A DNA stretch of 64,000 nt from Mesorhizobium sp. B1-1-8 (GCF_006442795.2 NZ_CP083956.1:4999501-5063500); one strand, 5' to 3'; shown: positions 35,211 through 44,115, counted from the first letter of the stretch. Notes: a model not told the origin generated them from the sequence alone. Program-made: numbers and translations.

Positions 35211-35417
35211 TTAGCGGCCGGCCGCGCCCATCGACTCATAGGCCGTGCAGCGCGCCGTCAGCCGGAACGGCATGTCGCCCAGCTCGCGCTCCGACATGGT
35301 GTCGAGCACCGGATGCGACAGCGGATCGACGATCCAGCGGGCAATCTCGCCATCGTTGCGGCGGTCCTGCCTCGTCGCGGTGCTGGAAAGCTCCCTCAGC
35401 AACGACAAAATCTTCAC
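35211..35417 (-). CDS. Small conserved-type hypothetical protein
   Basis: 68 residues from a GTG at 35417 preceded by a strong AGGAGG 7 bp away, which decides the start. The sequence KILSLLRELSSTATRQDRRN, then ARWIVDPLSHPVLDTMSERE, then LGDMPFR and a short tail has no signal peptide or membrane segment. I do not recognise the family. It is divergent from a LysR regulator with 96 bp between, and could be its target. Confidence 0.65.
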   Translation of the reverse strand: MKILSLLRELSSTATRQDRRNDGEIARWIVDPLSHPVLDTMSERELGDMPFRLTARCTAYESMGAAGR

Positions 35418-35513
35418 CGGATTGCCTCCTAGTCTGGGCTTGCCTCGCCAAAATCCGCCTGCTCGCGCCAAGTTTCAATTGAGATTTCGGACCTTCCGGT
35501 TTAGAAAAACTGA

Positions 35514-36428
35514 ATGGCTATGCTGAACCGCGTCCATCTGAACGGCCTGCGCGCCGTGGAGACCGTCGCCCGGCTGGGATCGCTCGCCGCCGCGGCGGCC
35601 GAGCTCAACGTTTCCGTCAGCGCCGTCAGCCAGCAGATCAAGCGCACGGAAAAGCAGCTCGGCCAAGCGCTGTTCGACCGCACGCCGGGCGGACTGGTCC
35701 CGACGGAATTCGGCACCGTTTTCACGGCCCGGCTGAGCGCCGGTTTCCGCGAGCTGGCGCAGGCGGTGGCGCTGGCCGGCGAAGCGAACGAATGCACGCT
35801 GGTGGTTTCGGTGGCGCCGGCCTTCGCCTCGAAATGGCTGCTGCCCAGGCTGTCCCGGCATTTCGCACGGCATCCCAACGTGCTGCTGCGCATCGATGCT
35901 TCGGTGCGGATCGCCGATCTCGACCATTCCGACATCGACATCGCCATCCGGCTCGGCGATGGCAACTGGCCGGGCGGACAGGCCGAGTTGCTGCTGGCGC
36001 AGGAAGTCTTCCCCGTCTGCGCGCCGTCGATCGCGGCCAGGCTGAAATCGATCGAGGATCTGGCGCAGACCTGCGCCATCACCGACGAGCGGGCCATGAT
36101 CAGCTGGGACAGCTGGTTCGAGGCGGCCGGCGTCGAGCCGGTCACCTTCCTCAAGGGCGCGCGCTTCACCGACCCGATGCTGTGCCTGGAATCGGCGATC
36201 GCCGGCCATGGCGTGATGCTTGCCTGGCAGTTGCTCACCGCCGACGCGCTGGCCGACGGCCGGCTGGTAGCTCCGTTCGGTGTCCGTGCCGAGAGCGGCC
36301 TGGGCTACTGGCTGGTGACCTCGCAGACGAAAGGCGAAAGCCGCAAGGTGCGCGATTTCAAGGCCTGGATCCGCGAGGAGATCGCCGCGACCATGGCGCA
36401 ATTCCGGGCGCTCGACAGCGCTGCCTGA
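35514..36428 (+). CDS. LysR-family transcriptional regulator, GcvA-like
   Basis: 304 residues. The winged helix is LNGLRAVETVARLGSLAAAA followed by SVSAVSQQIKRTEKQLGQ. The ligand-binding domain has the GcvA-group patterns SKWLLPRLSRHFARHPNV and DIDIAIRLGDGNWPG. The regulon is unknown; the divergent small gene at 35211-35417 and itself are the likeliest targets. Confidence 0.9.
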   Translation: MAMLNRVHLNGLRAVETVARLGSLAAAAAELNVSVSAVSQQIKRTEKQLGQALFDRTPGGLVPTEFGTVFTARLSAGFRELAQAVALAGEANECTLVVSVAPAFASKWLLPRLSRHFARHPNVLLRIDASVRIADLDHSDIDIAIRLGDGNWPGGQAELLLAQEVFPVCAPSIAARLKSIEDLAQTCAITDERAMISWDSWFEAAGVEPVTFLKGARFTDPMLCLESAIAGHGVMLAWQLLTADALADGRLVAPFGVRAESGLGYWLVTSQTKGESRKVRDFKAWIREEIAATMAQFRALDSAA

Positions 36429-36510
36429 AAACAGGCCCAGTCGATCGCGGTGGAAAGGCCGGCGGCACCGGTCTATGTAAGGACCAGACCCCATCACGGC
36501 AGGCAGGATC

Positions 36511-37764
36511 ATGACCACACATTCGCGCGTTTCAGCAACGATCGACCCGGTGAAGCTCGACAGGCTGGCCGAGGTCGCTGTCAAGGTCGGGCTGCAGCTG
36601 CAGCCCGGGCAGGACCTGGTGCTGACCTCGTCGATCGCCGCGCTGCCGCTGACCAGGCGCATCGTCGAGCACGCCTACAAGGCCGGCGCCGGGCTGGTGT
36701 CGCCGATCTTCAACGACGACGAGATCACGCTGGCGCGCTTCCGCTATGGCGCCGACGCCGGCTTCGACCGAGCCGCCGGCTGGCTCTATGAGGGCATGGC
36801 GAAAGCCTTCTCCAATAATGCGGCGCGGCTTGCCGTACGCGGCGAGGATCCGTCGCTGCTATCGGCGCAGGATCCCGCCAAGGTGGCGCGCGCCAACAAA
36901 GCGAATTCGATGGCCTACCAGCCAGCGCTGGAAAAGATCACCGGCTTCGACATCAACTGGAACATCGTCGCCTATCCCGATCTTGCCTGGGCAAAGCAGG
37001 TATTCCCTGGCGAGCCCGACGACGTCGCGGTGGCGAAGCTCGCCGAAGCGATCTTCTCGGCCTCGCGGGTCGACGTCGAGGATCCGATCGGCAATTGGAA
37101 GGCGCACAATGCAGCCTTGGCCGAGCGCACGAAATGGCTGAACGAACACAACTTCCATGCGCTGCATTTCACCGGGCCGGGCACCGACCTGACGGTCGGT
37201 CTGGCGGAAGGCCATGAATGGATGGGCGGCGCCTCGACCGCCAAGAACGGCATCACCTGCAATCCGAACATCCCGACCGAGGAGGTGTTCACCACGCCGC
37301 ATGCATGGCGCGTCGAGGGGCACGTCTCCTCGACCAAGCCGCTCTCTTACCAAGGCACGCTGATCGACGAGATCTCGGTGCGCTTCGAGGCCGGCAGGAT
37401 CGTCGAGGCCAAGGCCTCGAAGGGCGAGGACGTGCTGAAGAAGGTGCTCGACACCGATGAGGGTTCGCGCCGGCTGGGCGAAGTGGCGCTGGTGCCGCAT
37501 TCCTCGCCGATCGCAAAGAGCGGACTATTGTTCTTCAACACGCTGTTCGACGAAAACGCCGCCTGCCACATCGCGCTCGGGCAATGCTATTCGAAGTGCT
37601 TCGTCAACGGCGCCTCGCTCAGCCAGGCCGAGATCGCCGAGCGCGGCGGCAATAAGAGCTTTATCCACATCGACTGGATGATCGGCTCGGACAAGATCGA
37701 CATTGACGGCGTGGCCAAGGACGGCAGCCGCGTGCCGGTCATGCGCAAGGGCGAGTGGGCCTGA
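36511..37764 (+). CDS. M29-family aminopeptidase
   Basis: 417 residues matching the thermophilic-type M29 metallo-aminopeptidases (AmpS). The metal ligands lie in NPNIPTEEVFTTPH (Glu pair, about residue 250), EVALVPHSSPI (about 325), ENAACHIALGQCY (about 350) and SFIHIDWMIGS (about 388). These two-metal exopeptidases remove N-terminal residues in the cytosol. The start ATG 36511 has GCAGGATC just upstream. It probably forms a unit with the LysR gene 80 bp before. Confidence 0.92.
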   Translation: MTTHSRVSATIDPVKLDRLAEVAVKVGLQLQPGQDLVLTSSIAALPLTRRIVEHAYKAGAGLVSPIFNDDEITLARFRYGADAGFDRAAGWLYEGMAKAFSNNAARLAVRGEDPSLLSAQDPAKVARANKANSMAYQPALEKITGFDINWNIVAYPDLAWAKQVFPGEPDDVAVAKLAEAIFSASRVDVEDPIGNWKAHNAALAERTKWLNEHNFHALHFTGPGTDLTVGLAEGHEWMGGASTAKNGITCNPNIPTEEVFTTPHAWRVEGHVSSTKPLSYQGTLIDEISVRFEAGRIVEAKASKGEDVLKKVLDTDEGSRRLGEVALVPHSSPIAKSGLLFFNTLFDENAACHIALGQCYSKCFVNGASLSQAEIAERGGNKSFIHIDWMIGSDKIDIDGVAKDGSRVPVMRKGEWA

Positions 37765-37776
37765 GGATCTTATTTA

Positions 37777-37809
37777 TTGACGCAAATTCCGCTGGAATTG
37801 CTTAGTCAA
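37777..37809. promoter_or_regulatory. Interrupted dyad before the DUF488 gene
   Basis: TTGAC-gCAAATTCC-gct-GGAATTGC-ttaGTCAA: nested inverted arms (TTGAC/GTCAA and GCAAATTCC/GGAATTGC) ending 11 bp upstream of the ATG at 37821 and overlapping the likely promoter. Candidate operator. Confidence 0.35.
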
Positions 37810-37820
37810 CGGAGGTTGCC

Positions 37821-38183
37821 ATGGCCTTCGACATTGCGGTGAAGCGCATCTACGAAGCGCCTGACAAGGCCGATGGCCAGCGTGTGCTGGTCGACCGCAT
37901 CTGGCCGCGCGGTGTCGCCAAGAAGGACGTAGCACTCGCCTTATGGCTGAAGGAGATCGCGCCGAGCGACGAGCTGCGCAAATGGTTCGGGCACGAGCCG
38001 GAGCGCTGGGCGGAATTCCAGAAGCGGTACCGCACGGAGCTGGATGCGAATGGCGAGGCCGTGGCGCAACTGCGCGGCCTGCTACGCGACGGCAAGGTGA
38101 CGCTGCTCTACGGCGCGCATGAAGAGGCGCATAATAATGCGGTGGCGTTGATGGGGTATTTGGAAGCCAAGCATAATTATTGA
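37821..38183 (+). CDS. DUF488 (YeaO-like) family protein
   Basis: 120 residues. The DUF488 pattern is clear: RVLVDRIWPRGVAKKD near residue 22, LWLKEIAPSDELRKWFGH near 42 and KVTLLYGAHEEAHNNA near 92. Function is unknown. CGGAGG sits 7 bp before the ATG. Confidence 0.9.
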   Translation: MAFDIAVKRIYEAPDKADGQRVLVDRIWPRGVAKKDVALALWLKEIAPSDELRKWFGHEPERWAEFQKRYRTELDANGEAVAQLRGLLRDGKVTLLYGAHEEAHNNAVALMGYLEAKHNY

Positions 38184-38184
38184 G

Positions 38185-38248
38185 ACGTCGAGTTCCTGCG
38201 CCCCCTCTCTGTCCGGCAGGACAGAGAGGGGGCGCAGGAACTCGACGT
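38185..38248. repeat. Perfect 30-bp inverted repeat acting as shared terminator
   Basis: Arms 38185-38214 and 38219-38248 pair without a mismatch around loop GGCA. The stem includes CCCCCTCTCTGTCC / GGACAGAGAGGGGG. It sits exactly between two convergent genes (DUF488 and the ArsC-like reductase), so it can end transcription from both sides. The inner GGCAGGACAGAG core is the one found in the palindromic elements of glyS. Confidence 0.8.
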
Positions 38249-38265
38249 AAGTGGTCGAGCCTATT

Positions 38266-38619
38266 TTATTTCCCGCCAACCGCCGCCTGATAAACCTCCG
38301 GCTTGAACCCAACCAGGATGTCATCGCCGATCTCCAGCACCGGGCGCTTGATCATGGTCGGCTTGGCCAGCATCAGCGCCTTGGCCTTGTTCTCGTCGAG
38401 CGCCTGCTTGTCTGACTCCGGCAATTCGCGAAAAGTCGTGCTTCCCTTGTTGAGCAGCTTTTCCCAGCCGATCTTGCCGACCCAGCCATCCAGCCTGTCC
38501 GCCTCGATCCCTTCGGCCCGGTAGTCATGAAAGCGGTAGGCGACGTCGCGGCTCTCCAGCCAGACGCGCGCCTTCTTGATCGTGTCGCAGTTGGTGATGC
38601 CGTACATGGTGATCGTCAA
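38266..38619 (-). CDS. ArsC-family reductase, YffB/Spx-like
   Basis: 117 residues, thioredoxin fold. The single redox cysteine is in YGITNCDTIKKARVWL (Cys 11). YRFHDYRAEGIEA and IKRPVLEIGDDILVGFKPE follow, as in the YffB group, for which arsenate reduction is unproven and glutathione-dependent thiol chemistry is likelier. Confidence 0.9.
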   Translation of the reverse strand: MTITMYGITNCDTIKKARVWLESRDVAYRFHDYRAEGIEADRLDGWVGKIGWEKLLNKGSTTFRELPESDKQALDENKAKALMLAKPTMIKRPVLEIGDDILVGFKPEVYQAAVGGK

Positions 38620-38755
38620 GACAGACCTCGGAGATGGATCTTCGAATCTGACTGAAAACTAGGCCTGCCCTGCCCGCTTTGCCAGCGCTTTGCAGCCCTT
38701 GGACCATGGTGCTCGGCGAGTTGGCCGATCACGTGAAGACGATGTCGGATGCTTA

Positions 38756-38790
38756 CATGGCGGCCAGGGACATTCGTCCCGGCCGCCATG
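38756..38790 (-). terminator. Strong hairpin downstream of the NTF2/RNA ligase pair
   Basis: Stem CATGGCGGCC-GGGAC / GTCCC-GGCCGCCATG with one bulged A and loop ATTC, 50 bp past the stop of the NTF2-like gene on the minus strand. No clear T-tract. The rest of 38620-38839 shows nothing. Confidence 0.5.
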
Positions 38791-38839
38791 CCTGACTTTC
38801 AATGAGCAACGCTCGCTGAAGCCGGTCGACCTTCCGGCC

Positions 38840-39253
38840 TCAATAGTAGAAGCGCTCTTCGGCAATCTTGCCGTTCTTGACCGTGTACAGGCCGACCTCG
38901 TCCATGGTGACGCGCTCGCCTGTCGCCTTGGGTGTTATGTCAAACTTGAAGCGCAGTGCGAACTGGTCGCCGTTGACATAAGGTCCCTCGACAGAGCCGC
39001 CATGGACCTCGTTGTTTTCCTGCCACCACTGGCTCTTCTGCCTGACGGCCTCCTTGCCGTTGCAGACGGCCATCGGTCCTTCCATCGCCTCATAGCTGAC
39101 GATGTCGTCGGCGTTGTATTTCGCGGCAGCACCTTCCAGATAGGAAAGCACTTGCTGGCCGGCCACCGCCAGGCGGCTCCACAGGTGACAATTCGTGTCA
39201 GGATGAACGGTCAGTTTTGCAAAGGTATGATGACGGCGCGTTGGGGTACTCAC
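38840..39253 (-). CDS. NTF2/SnoaL-like protein
   Basis: 137 residues. The C-terminal 90 follow the SnoaL-like cone fold: DDIVSYEAMEGPMAVCNGKE, QWWQENNEVHGG, FALRFKFDITPK and MDEVGLYTVKNGKIAEERFY. Such domains are small-molecule binders or enzymes; this one has no assignable activity. The first 45 residues do not match the family well. The GTG at 39253 overlaps the stop of the RNA ligase gene (GTGA), so the two are translationally coupled; a later start is possible. Confidence 0.75.
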   Translation of the reverse strand: MSTPTRRHHTFAKLTVHPDTNCHLWSRLAVAGQQVLSYLEGAAAKYNADDIVSYEAMEGPMAVCNGKEAVRQKSQWWQENNEVHGGSVEGPYVNGDQFALRFKFDITPKATGERVTMDEVGLYTVKNGKIAEERFYY

Positions 39254-39885
39254 ATGACGGCCAGGACATCGTCCTGACTGCTCAATTGCCAGCGGCCACA
39301 GATCTGATATCGGCCCTGCCGCAGGAAGCTATGGATGAGGACGAAGTCCCGCACAGTCCAGCCAATCGGCTCAATCGGCCGCTCGTCAACTTTCGGAACA
39401 CGCGCCTTGTCACGCAGCAGCGTGATGTGAGGTTCGAACGAAGTCGCAACAAAAGGTTTTAGCGGACTGTCGATAAGCACGGCGCCCAAGCTGCGCCAAA
39501 AGGTCTGCAGCGGCGGGATTCCGTCACTGCCGCGCAGCACCAGCGCCCCACCACCGAATGCCGACAAGCGATCGAAGGAGACATTGAACGCATGAGCCCG
39601 GACAAGGGCACCTGCGCAGCAGGCGGCATCGACCAGGGGCCTTGGCAATCCGTCGTGATCGCCGAGACCGACAAGAGAGATATGCATCTGTTTTGCTGGG
39701 ATGAGTTTGCCACGCAATTGCAGGTCGCGTTGCCAAACAGCAGCCCGCTCCTCCAACGGGAGGGCAACTGTGCTCTCCAGAAGAATGGCGAAGAACAACC
39801 GGTCGTTCCGGTGCAGGTCGGGTTCGCCCCAGCGGAAGAATGTTTGGCCGTTTTTGCCGATCCCGAATGAAGGCAGCTCGTCCAT
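39250..39885 (-). CDS. 2'-5' RNA ligase / RNA 2',3'-cyclic phosphodiesterase family protein
   Basis: 211 residues of the 2H phosphoesterase superfamily, with both His-x-Ser/Thr motifs: KQMHISLVGLG (about residue 66) and EPHITLLRD (about residue 151). FFAILLES at residue 31 is the usual family start, so about 30 residues precede the core. Family members (ThpR/LigT) open 2',3'-cyclic phosphates or join 2'-5' RNA ends; the physiological target is unknown. A promoter with a LexA-type box inside its spacer lies 40 bp upstream. It shares a transcript with the NTF2-like gene. Confidence 0.88.
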   Translation of the reverse strand: MDELPSFGIGKNGQTFFRWGEPDLHRNDRLFFAILLESTVALPLEERAAVWQRDLQLRGKLIPAKQMHISLVGLGDHDGLPRPLVDAACCAGALVRAHAFNVSFDRLSAFGGGALVLRGSDGIPPLQTFWRSLGAVLIDSPLKPFVATSFEPHITLLRDKARVPKVDERPIEPIGWTVRDFVLIHSFLRQGRYQICGRWQLSSQDDVLAVM

Positions 39886-39924
39886 GGCTGATCCCTTTCG
39901 GACTTTTCATCCAAGGATCCGAAT

Positions 39925-39954
39925 ATAATAGAACAAATGGGGAACAAACTACAA
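39925..39954 (-). promoter_or_regulatory. Promoter with LexA-type box in the spacer
   Basis: On the minus strand: -35 TTGTAG (39954-39949), an 18-bp spacer, -10 TATTAT (39930-39925). The spacer contains GTTC-CCCATTT-GTTC (39945-39931), an exact alphaproteobacterial SOS box. Repressor placed between -35 and -10 would block initiation. The -35 overlaps the panE stop codon. Confidence 0.6.
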
Positions 39955-40935
39955 GGACGAATAGCATCCGCGCTCGATCGCGAGCCGCCGCACCAGCGCC
40001 AGCACGCTGTCGATGGTCGGCGTCGGCTGGCCGGTAAGATGTCCCAGTTCCTGCACCGCTGTCACCAGCGCGTCGATCTCCACCAGGCGGCCGCGTTCCA
40101 GATCCTGCAGCATCGAAGTCTTGTGCTCGCCGACATCGCCGGCGCCCTTGATGCGCCGGTCGACGGGAATGAGGAAACGCACGCCGAGGCTTTCGCCGAT
40201 GGCCTGCGCCTCGAACATCATGGAACGGACGACTGCCCGCGTGCCTTCATCGGCGACGATTGCCGCGAGCGTGCTGCCGGTGAGCGCCGAGATCGGATTG
40301 AAGGAGAGGTTGCCCCATAGCTTGACCCAGATCTCCGAGCGGATGTCCTCGCGCACCGGCGCTTGCAACCCGGCCTTGACCATTTCGCGGGCAAGCGCGG
40401 TCACCCGTTCGCTCTTTTCGCCCGACGGCTCGCCGAGCGAAAAGCGCGTGCCCTCGACATGGCGGATCAGGCCCGGCGCGCCGACCTCGACGGCGGGATA
40501 GACGACGGAACCGATGACGCGCTGCGGGCCGATGCGGCGCCAGATCGCGCCGCCCGGATCGACCGCGTCGAGCCGCGTGCCTTCGAGCGCGCCGCCGGCC
40601 TTGTAGAAATACCACCACGGAACACCGTTCTGCATGGTGACGACGGCCGTGTCCGGCCCGAGCAGCGGCGCGATCTGCTCGAGCGCCGGCGCCAGCGAAT
40701 GCGCCTTCAGCGCCAGCACGACATAGTCCTGGGCGCCGAGTTCCTCGGCCCGCTCAACGGCTTTGACCGATGCGACCGTTTCCCTGCCGTCCTCGATCAG
40801 CTTGAGCCCTTCGGCCTTGACCGCATCGAGATGGGCGCCACGCGCCACGACCGACAGATCGACCCGACCGGCGATCGCGAGCTTGGCGGCGAGATAGCCG
40901 CCGATCGCGCCGGCGCCAAAGACAGTGACGCGCAT
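39949..40935 (-). CDS. panE: 2-dehydropantoate 2-reductase (ApbA/PanE family)
   Basis: 328 residues. NADPH-binding GAGAIGGYLAAKLA at residues 7-20, the conserved KLWGNLSFNPISALTG (about 206-221, with the catalytic Lys region), and a C-terminal helical domain ending TPTIDSVLALVRRLA. The enzyme reduces ketopantoate to pantoate for CoA synthesis. Paralogues of this family are common and act on other 2-keto acids. The start overlaps the stop of the acyl-CoA ligase gene by one base, so the two form an operon, which may point to a catabolic paralogue. Confidence 0.85.
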   Translation of the reverse strand: MRVTVFGAGAIGGYLAAKLAIAGRVDLSVVARGAHLDAVKAEGLKLIEDGRETVASVKAVERAEELGAQDYVVLALKAHSLAPALEQIAPLLGPDTAVVTMQNGVPWWYFYKAGGALEGTRLDAVDPGGAIWRRIGPQRVIGSVVYPAVEVGAPGLIRHVEGTRFSLGEPSGEKSERVTALAREMVKAGLQAPVREDIRSEIWVKLWGNLSFNPISALTGSTLAAIVADEGTRAVVRSMMFEAQAIGESLGVRFLIPVDRRIKGAGDVGEHKTSMLQDLERGRLVEIDALVTAVQELGHLTGQPTPTIDSVLALVRRLAIERGCYSSL

Positions 40936-42464
40936 CAGCCGAGACCGAGTTTCGCAGCGAGGCCGATGCGCTGCAACTTGCCGGTGGCGCCTTTCGGGAT
41001 CTCATCGAGGATCACCACCTTGCGCGGCACCTTGAAGTCGGCGAGCCGGGTAGCGGCAAAGCCGCGAATGTCGGCCTCGCCGACGGTCATGCCTTCGCGT
41101 AGCACGACGGCCGCCGCGACCTCTTCGCCGAGCTTGTCATGCGGCATGGCGAAGGTGACGACCTGCGCCACCGCCGGATGATCCATCAGCACGCCGTCGA
41201 CCTCGAGCGGCGAGATTTTTTCGCCGCCGCGGTTGATGATCTCCTTCAACCGCCCGGTGACGCGCAGATAGCCGTCCCCGTCGAGCACGCCCTGATCGCC
41301 GGTATGGAACCAGCCATGGGCGAAGGCGCTGGCATTGGCGTCCGGGTTCTTCTCGTAGCCGGCGGTGACGTTGGGCCCGCGAATGACGATCTCGCCGATC
41401 TCGCCGGCATTGAGCAGCCGCCCGTCCGGCGCCATGACGGCCACGTCCGGCCCTGCTGCAGCCCCGACGCTGCCCGGCTTGCGCTGGCCGGGCGGCAAGC
41501 GGTTGGACGCCATCTGGTGCGCAGCTTCGGTCATGCCATAGGCCTCGATCACCGGGCAGCGGAAGGTAGCCTCCAGCTCGGCCATCACCTGCGCCGGCAA
41601 GGATGCCGAAGACGAGCGGATGAAGCGGAGTTTCGCTTCGGCCAATTGTTCCGGATTGCGCGCGGCACGCGGCAGGATCGCCTGGTGCATGGTCGGCACC
41701 GCCGTGTACCAGCTCGGCTTCGCCTCGCTCAGCCACTGGAAGAAGCGCAGTGCGTTGAAGCCGGGCGTGCAGCAGACGCTGCCGCCCGCGGCAAGCGAGG
41801 ACAGCACCGCCGCGATCAGCCCGTGGATGTGGAAAAGCGGCATGATGTTGAGGCAGCGATCAGCCGGGGTCAGGCCGAGCGTCGCGCCGATATGCCCGGC
41901 GGATGCGGCGAGATTGGCGTGGCTGAGCGGCACCAGCTTTGGACGCGAGGTAGTGCCGGAAGTGTGCAGCAGAAGTGCCGTGTCGCCGTCCTCGGCCAGA
42001 CCCGACGAAACAGGCGGGGCGACCGGGTCGCCCTCGATCGTGAAGACGCCGGCCGGCGCGCCGCCCGGCACCACCAGCCGCAGCACGGGGATGCCGAGGC
42101 GTTCAGCAACCTCGACCGAGGGACCGGCCTCGTCTTTGCCGACGAGGATCGCCTTGACGCCGATGTCGGTCAGATAGAAATCCAGCTCGTCGGTGCGATA
42201 GGCCGGATTGAGCGGCGCGGTGGAAGCCGCCGCTGCCACCACGATGAAGGCCGCCGCCATCTCCGGGCCATTCGGCAGCACGATGGCGACGCGGTCGCCA
42301 CGGCCGATGCCAAGCGCGTTGAGGCGCGCGGCGGTGTCGCGGATCAGGCGGCGCAGCCCGCCATGCGTCAGCGTTGTCCGGTCAGGCGCGGAAATCGCCG
42401 GCGCGTCGTCGGCGCCGGGTGCAAGGCGATGGGCAAGATCGGTGGCGTTTTCGCTGTTTGTCAT
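40935..42464 (-). CDS. AMP-forming acyl-CoA synthetase
   Basis: 509 residues of the ANL superfamily. Motifs: P-loop-like LLLHTSGTTSRPKLVPLSH (about residue 167), AYGMTEAAHQM (about 310), FHTGDQGVLDGDG (about 391), GRLKEIINRGGEKISP (about 408) and the C-terminal catalytic Lys in KGATGKLQR. The sequence resembles the oxalate-CoA ligase/FadD-like branch, but the acid substrate is not certain. It is the first gene of a unit with panE. Confidence 0.9.
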   Translation of the reverse strand: MTNSENATDLAHRLAPGADDAPAISAPDRTTLTHGGLRRLIRDTAARLNALGIGRGDRVAIVLPNGPEMAAAFIVVAAAASTAPLNPAYRTDELDFYLTDIGVKAILVGKDEAGPSVEVAERLGIPVLRLVVPGGAPAGVFTIEGDPVAPPVSSGLAEDGDTALLLHTSGTTSRPKLVPLSHANLAASAGHIGATLGLTPADRCLNIMPLFHIHGLIAAVLSSLAAGGSVCCTPGFNALRFFQWLSEAKPSWYTAVPTMHQAILPRAARNPEQLAEAKLRFIRSSSASLPAQVMAELEATFRCPVIEAYGMTEAAHQMASNRLPPGQRKPGSVGAAAGPDVAVMAPDGRLLNAGEIGEIVIRGPNVTAGYEKNPDANASAFAHGWFHTGDQGVLDGDGYLRVTGRLKEIINRGGEKISPLEVDGVLMDHPAVAQVVTFAMPHDKLGEEVAAAVVLREGMTVGEADIRGFAATRLADFKVPRKVVILDEIPKGATGKLQRIGLAAKLGLG

Positions 42465-42514
42465 GGTCCCAGACTATGTTTCGAACGATCGGCCGATGTC
42501 CAGCAAAGGGCTGC

Positions 42515-44101
42515 TCAATAGCCGAGCGCCAGGCCGTCCTTGCGCGGATCTGAGGCGCCGGTCAGCGTGCCTTTTTCCCAATCGATCAGCACTGCCTGTC
42601 CGCCGCCGAGCGGATGGTCCGGTTCGACCACGCGATGGCCCCGACTGCGCAGTCCCTCGGCGGCATCGGGACGCACGCTGCGCTCGGCCTCGACGACGTC
42701 GTGGTTGTAGAAGACGCGCGCGGCATCCAGCGCCTGCTGCGGGTCCATGCCGAAGTCGATCATGTTGGTCAAAAGGTGGACATGGCCGAAGGGCTGGTAG
42801 CCGCCGCCCATGACGCCGAACGGCATCACCGCACGGCCGTTCTTGGTCATCATGCCCGGCATGATGGTGTGCATCGGCCGCTTGCCGGGTGCGATTGCGT
42901 TTGGGTGCTTTGGGTCGAGGCGGAAGCTGGTGCCGCGGTTCTGCAGCACCACGCCGGTCTTAGGACCGACGACGCCACTGCCGAAGGAATAATAGGTCGA
43001 GTTGATGAAGCTCACCGCATTCATGTCTCGATCGACGATGGTGATGTAGACCGTATCGCTGCCCGGCAAATCGAGGCGCGGCAGATCGGTCATGGCGCGC
43101 TCGGGGTTAATCGCGGCGCGCAGCCGGTCGGCATAGACGCTGGAGAGCAGCTCCTTCACCGGCACCTCGACATGGTCTTGGTCAGCGATCAGGTTGTCGC
43201 GGTCCTGATAGGCCAGACGGCCGGCCTCTATCTCCAGATGCAGGCGCTCGGCGCCGTCGGGATCGAGTGAGCTAAGTTCGAAGCCGGAGAGCACGTTCAG
43301 CATCAGCAGCGCCGTCAGCCCCTGATTGTTCGGCGGCATCTGGTGGATGTCGTGGCCGCGATAGGGGGTGCTGACCGCGGTCCGGTAATCGCCCTTGGTG
43401 GCGGCGAAATCGTCGGGCGTGTGCAGGCCGCCAAGCGCGCGAAGCCGCCCGACCAGATCCTCCGCGACCTCGCCTTCGTAGAAACCGGCCCGGCCTTTCC
43501 TGGCGATGATGCGCAATGTCTCAGCGAGTTCCGGCTGGCGATGGACATCGCCGGCCTTCGGCGACTTGCCGCCGGGCAGGAACATGCGCGACGCCACCTC
43601 GTCGAGTGACAGGTCGGTTTCCGGATCTTCCCAGTCGAACGCGACGCGGTCGTGCACGACGTAGCCGTTTTCCGCGTAGTGGATGGCCGGCGCCAGCGCG
43701 TCGGCGATGCCCTTGCGGCCGTGATCCTGCAGCAGCCTACACCAGGCATCGACGGCGCCGGGAATTGTGACGGCATGCGGACCCTGCTTCGGCACTTCGC
43801 TGAAGCCGTTCTCCAGATACCAGTCGACAGTGGCCGCGGCGGGCGCGCGGCCGGAGCCGTTGAAGGCGATCACATTGCCGTCGCCCTTCGGACAATAGAG
43901 GACAAAACAGTCGCCGCCGATGCCGGTCGATTGCGGCTCGACCACCGCCTGCACGGCCGCCGCGCAGACCGCCGCGTCCATGGCATTGCCGCCGGAGCGC
44001 AGCATCTCGATCGCGGCCAGTGTGGCGAGCGGGTGCGAGGTCGCGGCCATCGCCTCGGTGGCACGGACCGGCGAGCGGCCTGGAAACTGAAAGTCACGCA
44101 T
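42515..44101 (-). CDS. Gamma-glutamyltransferase family protein
   Basis: 528 residues of an Ntn hydrolase that self-cleaves into two chains. The large-subunit start ATSHPLATLAAIEMLRSGGN followed by AMDAAV is standard. The new N-terminal nucleophile is Thr350 in GSDTVYITIVDRDMNAVSF. No signal peptide is visible, so it may be cytosolic. I chose ATG 44101 with AGGGATA upstream. The gene ends the polyamine-type ABC operon (15 bp after the last permease), which suggests that it acts on gamma-glutamyl compounds brought in by it, possibly gamma-glutamyl-polyamines; that link is inference. Confidence 0.9.
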   Translation of the reverse strand: MRDFQFPGRSPVRATEAMAATSHPLATLAAIEMLRSGGNAMDAAVCAAAVQAVVEPQSTGIGGDCFVLYCPKGDGNVIAFNGSGRAPAAATVDWYLENGFSEVPKQGPHAVTIPGAVDAWCRLLQDHGRKGIADALAPAIHYAENGYVVHDRVAFDWEDPETDLSLDEVASRMFLPGGKSPKAGDVHRQPELAETLRIIARKGRAGFYEGEVAEDLVGRLRALGGLHTPDDFAATKGDYRTAVSTPYRGHDIHQMPPNNQGLTALLMLNVLSGFELSSLDPDGAERLHLEIEAGRLAYQDRDNLIADQDHVEVPVKELLSSVYADRLRAAINPERAMTDLPRLDLPGSDTVYITIVDRDMNAVSFINSTYYSFGSGVVGPKTGVVLQNRGTSFRLDPKHPNAIAPGKRPMHTIMPGMMTKNGRAVMPFGVMGGGYQPFGHVHLLTNMIDFGMDPQQALDAARVFYNHDVVEAERSVRPDAAEGLRSRGHRVVEPDHPLGGGQAVLIDWEKGTLTGASDPRKDGLALGY

Positions 44102-44115
44102 TGGTATCCCTGCAT

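Noticed and set aside
38840..39253. Frameshift at the N terminus of the NTF2-like protein
   Set aside because: The first 45 residues fit the family poorly, but the GTG start overlaps the preceding stop neatly and no alternative frame restores a better N terminus by eye.
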